Shown here in pieces: positions 6,497 through 10,313 of a stretch of 10,313 bases of DNA. Where the stretch lies: NCBI GenBank assembly GCA_900554405.1, contig USHI01000040.1, positions 1 through 10,313 on the forward strand. The letters run 5' to 3'. This DNA is from an uncultured Eubacteriales bacterium. Lineage in GTDB: Bacteria; Bacillota; Clostridia; Oscillospirales; CAG-382. The notes below the pieces were generated by a model, which was given only the letters and a program-made list of their open reading frames with translations, was not told where the DNA came from and ran no database searches. The position numbers were made by a program, and so were the translations under genes. Within the stretch, counting starts at the first letter, position 1, and every line of letters starts with the position of its first letter.

Positions 6497-7540
6497 TTAT
6501 AATACAATTTCCCTGCCGGCAGCGGCGGAATCGTAAATGCCCTGAAGCATCTGCTGCATCTGAACAGCCTGCTCGATGGGGTATTTGGTGTTCCTGTCGC
6601 CGCGAAGTACATGATCGGCAAAATGCTCGATTTCCAGCTTGAAGCGGTCGCCGGAGGTATCGACGGTGATCTGATCGGTGCTGAGATATTCGTTTCTTTC
6701 GCCGTATATCGTCAGCGGTTCGACAAGCGCGCCGGCTTTTGTGCCGCAGATAACCGTTTCGCTCTTGGATTCGCAGTTGATCGCCCAGCTTGCCTCAAAT
6801 ACCATCACCGCACCGTTTTCGAAATGTATCACGCCTGCGCCGGAATCCTCGCAGTCGAACTTATTATCCGGGCAGGGCGTACCCTGCCATCTGCCGACTC
6901 CCTTTGTCTGATAATCGCCAATCTCCGTAAATACATTCGCGGAAACGCGCACCGGCTTCGGGCAGCCCATCAGATACCACGCGGCATCTATACGGTGAAC
7001 GCCGATATCGATGATCGGACCGCCGCCGGATGTCTTTTTATCCGTGAACCAGCCTGTCGGCGTGCCGCGGCGGCGTATATTGGAGGTTTTTGCATAATAA
7101 ACCTTGCCGAGCTCACCGCGATCGTAAAGCTCGCGCAGATACATATTTTCGGATTTGAATCTGGAAGGAACAGCGAGCAGGAAGACAACGCCCGCATCGT
7201 TTATCGCCTTCTGCATTTTAAATCCTTCGGAAAGGTTCATCGCAAGGGGCTTTTCGCACAGAACGTGCTTGCCCGCGTTCGCGGCGGCAACACACACCTC
7301 CGAATGTGCGTTATTCCAGGTGCAGATATCCACGGCTTCAATATCCGATTTTTGAAGCATTTCTTCCACAGAGGAATAAACCTGCGCGATCCCGAACTTT
7401 TCAGCAGCCGCCTTTGCACGGTCGAGATTGATATCGCATATCGCCGCGGGGATGGCGTTGCTGCATTTTGCATATGCGGGAAGATGTGCATTTGTACCGA
7501 TATTGCCGGCGCCGACAACGCCGATCTTCAATTTTTCCAT
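6497..7540 (-). CDS. Gfo/Idh/MocA-family NAD(P)-dependent dehydrogenase
   Basis: The 347-residue protein has the N-terminal Rossmann fold GVVGAGNIG (7-15) for NAD(P), the family signature CEKPLAMN (95-102) with catalytic Lys97, and the C-terminal-domain motif GGGPIIDIGVHRIDAAWYLMG (172-192) containing the substrate-site Asp178 and His182. Family members oxidise or reduce cyclic sugars, inositols or glycosides in the cytoplasm; members with a bound cofactor also act as glycosidases. The exact substrate is not readable from the sequence. It is the first gene of the operon, with AGGAG about 9 bases before the ATG and a promoter (7579-7607) about 39 bases further up. The TIM-barrel isomerase gene follows after 12 bases, a recurring pairing in oxidative sugar pathways. 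No N-terminal twin-arginine or other export signal is present. The family is certain; the link to amino sugars is inferred from nagA and the ROK gene. Confidence 0.92.
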   Translation of the reverse strand: MEKLKIGVVGAGNIGTNAHLPAYAKCSNAIPAAICDINLDRAKAAAEKFGIAQVYSSVEEMLQKSDIEAVDICTWNNAHSEVCVAAANAGKHVLCEKPLAMNLSEGFKMQKAINDAGVVFLLAVPSRFKSENMYLRELYDRGELGKVYYAKTSNIRRRGTPTGWFTDKKTSGGGPIIDIGVHRIDAAWYLMGCPKPVRVSANVFTEIGDYQTKGVGRWQGTPCPDNKFDCEDSGAGVIHFENGAVMVFEASWAINCESKSETVICGTKAGALVEPLTIYGERNEYLSTDQITVDTSGDRFKLEIEHFADHVLRGDRNTKYPIEQAVQMQQMLQGIYDSAAAGREIVL

Positions 7541-7578
7541 TAGACATTCTCCTAAACAAATATCTTTTTACAATGCTT

Positions 7579-7607
7579 TATATATCACAATGTGCCCGAA
7601 AAGTCAA
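7579..7607 (-). promoter_or_regulatory. Promoter of the amino-sugar operon
   Basis: On the minus strand, TTGACT (7607-7602) and TATATA (7584-7579) are separated by exactly 17 bases, a good vegetative sigma-factor promoter. Transcription would begin near 7572, giving a leader of roughly 30 bases with an AGGAG site before the Gfo/Idh/MocA gene. A small CACA-A-TGTG palindrome (7586-7594) lies in the spacer. I saw no clear catabolite-responsive element. Confidence 0.7.
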
Positions 7608-7628
7608 TCAGTTACAGTAAATATTGAC
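7603..7628. promoter_or_regulatory. Possible operator between divergent promoters
   Basis: GTCAAT (7603-7608) and ATTGAC (7623-7628) form an inverted repeat. Near its centre lies a small palindrome TTAC-A-GTAA (7612-7620). Part of the outer symmetry is trivial, because both arms are -35 boxes of opposite promoters. The inner palindrome is not explained by that and could bind a regulator shared by the operon and the zinc-ribbon gene. No regulator gene is seen in the window. Confidence 0.25.
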
Positions 7629-7652
7629 AACGCGCCCGGTTTAATTTATAAT
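7624..7652 (+). promoter_or_regulatory. Perfect-consensus promoter of the zinc-ribbon membrane protein gene
   Basis: TTGACA (7624-7629), a 17-base spacer, then TATAAT (7647-7652): both hexamers match the sigma-70/sigma-A consensus at every position. Transcription should start at about 7658-7660, at or within the first codons of the downstream gene (ATG at 7657, 7663 or 7669), leaving no room for a ribosome binding site. Confidence 0.85.
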
Positions 7653-7656
7653 ACCC

Positions 7657-8199
7657 ATGGTGATGAAAATGCTATACGGCAACTTTGTGGAAAACGATAT
7701 ATGGGCGGGAAAATACTACTGCCCCGAATGCGGAAAGAAAATGGACTTTTACCTTGCGCGGGTATACTACCGCGTAAAGCTGTTCCGCGGCGCGACGATA
7801 TTCTCGCGCTTCAAAAAGCGGGTCTGCATCTGTGAAAAATGCGGTTCCTGCAAGGTGCTCGACCGCGCGGAATATAACGAAATGCACACGGAAGCAGTTG
7901 CACGCGCACGACGCGGCGAGTTTCCGGCGCGCATTATCGCGCGCGATTTCTCCCCGCGCAGCATAAAGCTTTATCGCAAGCTGGCGGTATCCTCGCTCGC
8001 CTGCGCGCTCGCGCTTTTATGTGCGCTCACCGCCTTCGGAGCGTTTTCCGGCGGCAATACAGTTTACGTTATTATTGCCGCGCTTCTCACGCTGCTTTGC
8101 GGTTATATCGGCGTGAAATACACCCGCCGGTTACAGGATGCCGTCATGAAAAAGGCCATATTCGACTATTTCGGCAAAAGCAAAGAAAAGCAGGAATAA
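7657..8199 (+). CDS. Zinc-ribbon protein with two C-terminal membrane helices, function unknown
   Basis: I do not recognise this 180-residue protein. Cys22-Pro-Glu-Cys25 and a second knuckle, CICEKCGSC (57-65, probably using Cys59 and Cys62), suggest a zinc ribbon. A basic, Arg-rich stretch (about 83-108) follows, then two hydrophobic helices at about 109-130 and 134-153, and a charged C-terminus. The likely form is a small membrane-anchored protein with its zinc ribbon in the cytoplasm. The frame could start at ATG 7657, 7663 or 7669; a start further downstream (ATG 7741) would delete the first cysteine pair and is unlikely. No Shine-Dalgarno sequence fits any start, and the promoter sits so close that translation is probably leaderless. 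It is a single-gene unit, divergent from the amino-sugar operon and ended by the terminator at 8218-8247. Codon use resembles its neighbours. Confidence 0.75.
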   Translation: MVMKMLYGNFVENDIWAGKYYCPECGKKMDFYLARVYYRVKLFRGATIFSRFKKRVCICEKCGSCKVLDRAEYNEMHTEAVARARRGEFPARIIARDFSPRSIKLYRKLAVSSLACALALLCALTAFGAFSGGNTVYVIIAALLTLLCGYIGVKYTRRLQDAVMKKAIFDYFGKSKEKQE

Positions 8200-8217
8200 A
8201 CCGCAAAAAGAAAAATC

Positions 8218-8247
8218 AAGGGCGACCCAGTAAAGGGTCGCCCTTTT
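8218..8247. terminator. Two-way intrinsic terminator
   Basis: AAGGGCGACCC (8218-8228), loop AGTAAA, GGGTCGCCCTT (8235-8245) make an 11-pair GC-rich hairpin followed by a T-run (8244-8247). On the minus strand the stem is followed by GATTTTTCTTTTT. It ends the zinc-ribbon gene from the left and the alpha operon from the right, about 30 bases after the rplQ stop. Confidence 0.9.
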
Positions 8248-8275
8248 GACGTTTGCGTATAAGGCAAGGGCGGAC

Positions 8276-8665
8276 TTATTTGTCTTCCTTCTTATCTGCC
8301 TTTTTTTCGTAAACCTTTTCCGCACCGACAAGCTCGATAATAGCCATTTCGGCGCCGTCGCCTCTCCTGGGTCCGATCTTGAGAACGCGGGTGTAACCGC
8401 CGTTTCTTTCGTCGTAAAGAGGTGCTATCTGGGTGAAGAGCTTATAAACCACGCTTTCCTTTTTGAGGAACGCGATAGCCTGTCTTTTTGCGACAAGAGT
8501 GTTCTTCTTGCCGAGAGTTATCATTTTATCAGCAAGCGCGCTGACTTCGGCAGCACGGGTAGCGGTCGTTTCGATCCTTCCGTTTTCGAGAAGGAAGGTG
8601 ACCATACCCCTGAGCATAGACATTCTATGCGCGGTCGGTCTGCCAAGTTTTCTGGTTCCGGGCAT
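8276..8665 (-). CDS. rplQ: 50S ribosomal protein L17
   Basis: The 129-residue product begins MPGTRKLGRPTAHRMSMLRGMVTFLL, the canonical L17 start, and has the family pattern through the RGDGAEMAIIELV segment near the C-terminus. L17 binds 23S rRNA near the exit-tunnel face of the large subunit. It is slightly longer than many L17 proteins (about 112-127) because of a Lys/Glu/Asp-rich tail (KKADKKEDK). AGGAGG lies 8 bases before the ATG. It follows rpoA by 35 bases, the usual last gene of the alpha operon, and is followed by the two-way terminator. Confidence 0.97.
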   Translation of the reverse strand: MPGTRKLGRPTAHRMSMLRGMVTFLLENGRIETTATRAAEVSALADKMITLGKKNTLVAKRQAIAFLKKESVVYKLFTQIAPLYDERNGGYTRVLKIGPRRGDGAEMAIIELVGAEKVYEKKADKKEDK

Positions 8666-8700
8666 TTCGTTTGCCTCCTTATTTAATACTCATTCGCCGA

Positions 8701-9651
8701 TCAGTCATCCGACTTGCGAAGCGAGAGTCCAAGGGAATCAAGTTTCTGAATGACTTCTTCAAGCGATTTTTTGCCGAGGTTTCTGACTTTTATCATGTCC
8801 TCCTCGGTCCTGTTGGTAAGATCTTCAACGGTATCGATGCCCGCGCGTTTAAGGCAATTGAAGCTTCTTACAGACATATCCAGCTCCTCGATCGTCATCT
8901 CGAGCACTTTTTCCTTCTTTGTTTCTTCCCTATCCACCATGATTTCCGTATTAGCGGTATCGGCGGAAAGCTCTACAAACAAATTGAGATGCTCTGTGAT
9001 AATCTTTGCGGCAAGCGAAACGGCTTCCTTCGCATCGATGGTGCCGTTTGTTGTCACGTCAAGCTCGAGCTTGTCGTAATCGGTAATATTGCCCACACGG
9101 GTATTGGAAACCGTGAAATTAGCTTTGTAGACCGGAGTGAAGATAGAGTCGGTGTAGATGACGCCTATAACCGGCGATTCGGCAGCGGCTTTATTCTTCT
9201 CCGAGGAAACATATCCTCTGCCGTGTTCGAAAGTAATCTCCATGAAGAAGGGTGCGCCGGATTCTACCGTCGCAATGTGGTGATCGGGATTAAGTATTTC
9301 GATGTCCGAATCCACCTGAATATCGCCTGCGGTAACTTCACCGCCGCGAACATCTATAATACAGGTCTTCGGCTGCTGGCAATGAAGCTTCGCAACGATG
9401 CCCTTGACATTAAGGATTATTTCGGGTACATCCTCTTTCACACCGGGAACGGTGGAAATTTCGTGAAGCACTCCGTCGATCTTGACGCTTGATGCCGCAA
9501 CACCGGGCAACGAGCTCATAAGAACACGGCGAAGCGAGTTCCCGAGAGTAATACCATAGCCTCTTTCCAGTGGTTCGACAACGAATACACCGTGTGTTCC
9601 GTCCTCGCTCATTTCGGCGGTGACGATGCTCGGTCTTTCGATTTCGATCAT
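8701..9651 (-). CDS. rpoA: DNA-directed RNA polymerase alpha subunit
   Basis: This 316-residue product is full length. Residues about 1-230 form the assembly domain that dimerises and binds beta and beta'; it carries YGITLGNSLRRVLMSSLPG at about 33-51, the conserved dimer-interface helix. A short acidic/Lys linker (about 235-245) leads to the C-terminal DNA- and activator-binding domain (about 250-316). That domain contains VRSFNCLKRAGIDTVEDL, whose Arg corresponds to E. coli Arg265 for UP-element contact, and LGKKSLEEV. GAGGAGG lies 8 bases before the ATG. The gene sits between rpsD (47 bases upstream) and rplQ (35 bases downstream), the classic alpha-operon order; expression is expected to be tied to that operon. 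Nothing is unusual. Confidence 0.98.
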   Translation of the reverse strand: MIEIERPSIVTAEMSEDGTHGVFVVEPLERGYGITLGNSLRRVLMSSLPGVAASSVKIDGVLHEISTVPGVKEDVPEIILNVKGIVAKLHCQQPKTCIIDVRGGEVTAGDIQVDSDIEILNPDHHIATVESGAPFFMEITFEHGRGYVSSEKNKAAAESPVIGVIYTDSIFTPVYKANFTVSNTRVGNITDYDKLELDVTTNGTIDAKEAVSLAAKIITEHLNLFVELSADTANTEIMVDREETKKEKVLEMTIEELDMSVRSFNCLKRAGIDTVEDLTNRTEEDMIKVRNLGKKSLEEVIQKLDSLGLSLRKSDD

Positions 9652-9698
9652 TCTGTTTACCTCCTCGTTTTAGTGGAACTTCTGTTATCCGGAAGTTA

Positions 9699-10313
9699 TT
9701 ATTTCGAATACAGCTCGACGATAAGATGCTCTTCGAACGGGAAGTCTATATCCTCGCGCTTCGGAAGCTCTTTGATCGTTGCAACGATATTCTCCTTATC
9801 GACATCCATCCAAGCGGGTATGGTTCTTGCGTTGATATCCTCGATAAGCATTTTAAATTTGCCGAGCTTGCGGCTGTTTTCCTTCAAAGCAACAACATCG
9901 CCCTTGCTTACTTCGTAGGAAGGAATGTTGACCTTCTTGCCGTTGACGGTGAAGTGGCCGTGAAGAACGAGCTGGCGTGCTTCCTTGCGGCTTTCCGCCA
10001 TGCCCATGTGGTAAACTACGTTGTCGAGTCTGCGCTCGATCATGGTGAGAAGGTTCTCGCCGGTCTGGCCTTCTTTTCTGTCGGCCTTTTCAAAGTAGTT
10101 CTTAAACTGCTTTTCGAGAATGCCATAATACCTCTTTGCCTTCTGCTTTTCGCGAAGCTGAGTGTAATATTCGCTGGTCTTCTTCCTTGCCGCACCGTGC
10201 TGACCGGGAGCGGACGCTCTTCTGTCCACTGCGCACTTGCCGCTTAAGCATCTTTCACCCTTCAGGTACAGCTTTTTGCCCTCCCTGCGGCACTGTCTGC
10301 ACGCCGGGCCAGT
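9699..10313 (-). CDS. rpsD: 30S ribosomal protein S4, nearly complete, runs off the right edge
   Basis: The minus-strand frame is open to the window edge and gives 204 residues, lacking about four at the N-terminus (typically MARY before TGPACRQCRREG). S4 is a primary 16S rRNA binder and ribosome-assembly initiator, and in many bacteria it represses its own operon. It is the zinc-binding C+ form: with four residues added, the cysteines fall at 9, 12, 26 and 31, the same spacing as the zinc knuckle of Thermus S4. The S4 RNA-binding domain follows (RLDNVVYHMGMAESRKEARQ and GHFTVNGKKVNIPS). The apparent internal start at the GTG 10227-10229 is only Val33 and is not the true start. The gene precedes rpoA by 47 bases, as in the alpha operon; rpsM and rpsK would be expected beyond the edge. 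Confidence 0.96.
   Translation of the reverse strand, partial: TGPACRQCRREGKKLYLKGERCLSGKCAVDRRASAPGQHGAARKKTSEYYTQLREKQKAKRYYGILEKQFKNYFEKADRKEGQTGENLLTMIERRLDNVVYHMGMAESRKEARQLVLHGHFTVNGKKVNIPSYEVSKGDVVALKENSRKLGKFKMLIEDINARTIPAWMDVDKENIVATIKELPKREDIDFPFEEHLIVELYSK

Noticed and set aside
8671..9492. Plus-strand open frame of 273 codons opposite rpoA
   Set aside because: rpoA is certain on the other strand, and this frame has no ribosome binding site, promoter or recognisable domain.
10227..10229. GTG as the start of rpsD
   Set aside because: The frame continues upstream with the four-cysteine N-terminus of S4 (TGPACRQC), so the true start is beyond the window edge and this codon is an internal Val.

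Overview
The window looks like a piece of a Bacillota genome, most likely a gut-type member of the class Clostridia. This is inferred from the strong AGGAGG-type ribosome binding sites, the four-cysteine (zinc) form of ribosomal protein S4, the end of the alpha operon (rpsD-rpoA-rplQ), and the CNNM/CBS/CorC transporter and DUF47/PiT pairs common in that group. The genus cannot be told from the sequence. Nothing suggests phage, insertion sequences, CRISPR, tRNA or rRNA.

Layout. Bases 1-331 are a patchwork. On the minus strand, the first ~50 codons of an SRAP (YedK/HMCES-type) gene run in frame into an internal piece of a tyrosyl-tRNA synthetase gene. About 50 unassigned bases follow, and then a PiT phosphate transporter begins abruptly in its C-terminal half. 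This looks like an assembly chimera or a rearranged contig edge, and it should not be read as a real fusion protein without checking. Bases 332-1393 (+) hold the C-terminal part of PiT and a complete DUF47 (PhoU-like) partner. Bases 1394-1637 are a non-genic leader that contains a good 37-codon small ORF starting Met-Asp-Pro-Leu-Pro, with pairings that could involve the next gene's ribosome binding site. Bases 1638-2987 (+) encode a CNNM/CBS/CorC-type (MpfA/hemolysin-C family) magnesium or cobalt transport protein. A two-way terminator follows.

Bases 3031-7540 (-) form a five-gene operon, read from right to left: Gfo/Idh/MocA dehydrogenase, TIM-barrel sugar isomerase/epimerase, N-acetylglucosamine-6-phosphate deacetylase (NagA), ROK sugar kinase and GNAT acetyltransferase. 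Gene joins are tight or overlapping (12 bp, 4 bp, a 1-base stop/start overlap, an 11-base overlap). The set suggests catabolism or salvage of an acetylated amino sugar, possibly with a redox/isomerisation step. No deaminase (nagB), transporter or regulator is visible. The operon starts from a good promoter at 7579-7607, divergent from a perfect-consensus promoter at 7624-7652. That second promoter abuts the start of a small zinc-ribbon membrane protein (7657-8199, +) so closely that its mRNA is probably leaderless.

A second two-way terminator separates this gene from the end of the alpha operon (8276-10313, -): rplQ, rpoA and nearly all of rpsD, which runs off the right edge lacking about four codons.

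Most of the window is ordinary core and metabolic content. The items best worth checking are the chimeric left edge, the proline-rich leader peptide before the Mg-transporter-type gene, and the leaderless divergent promoter region.
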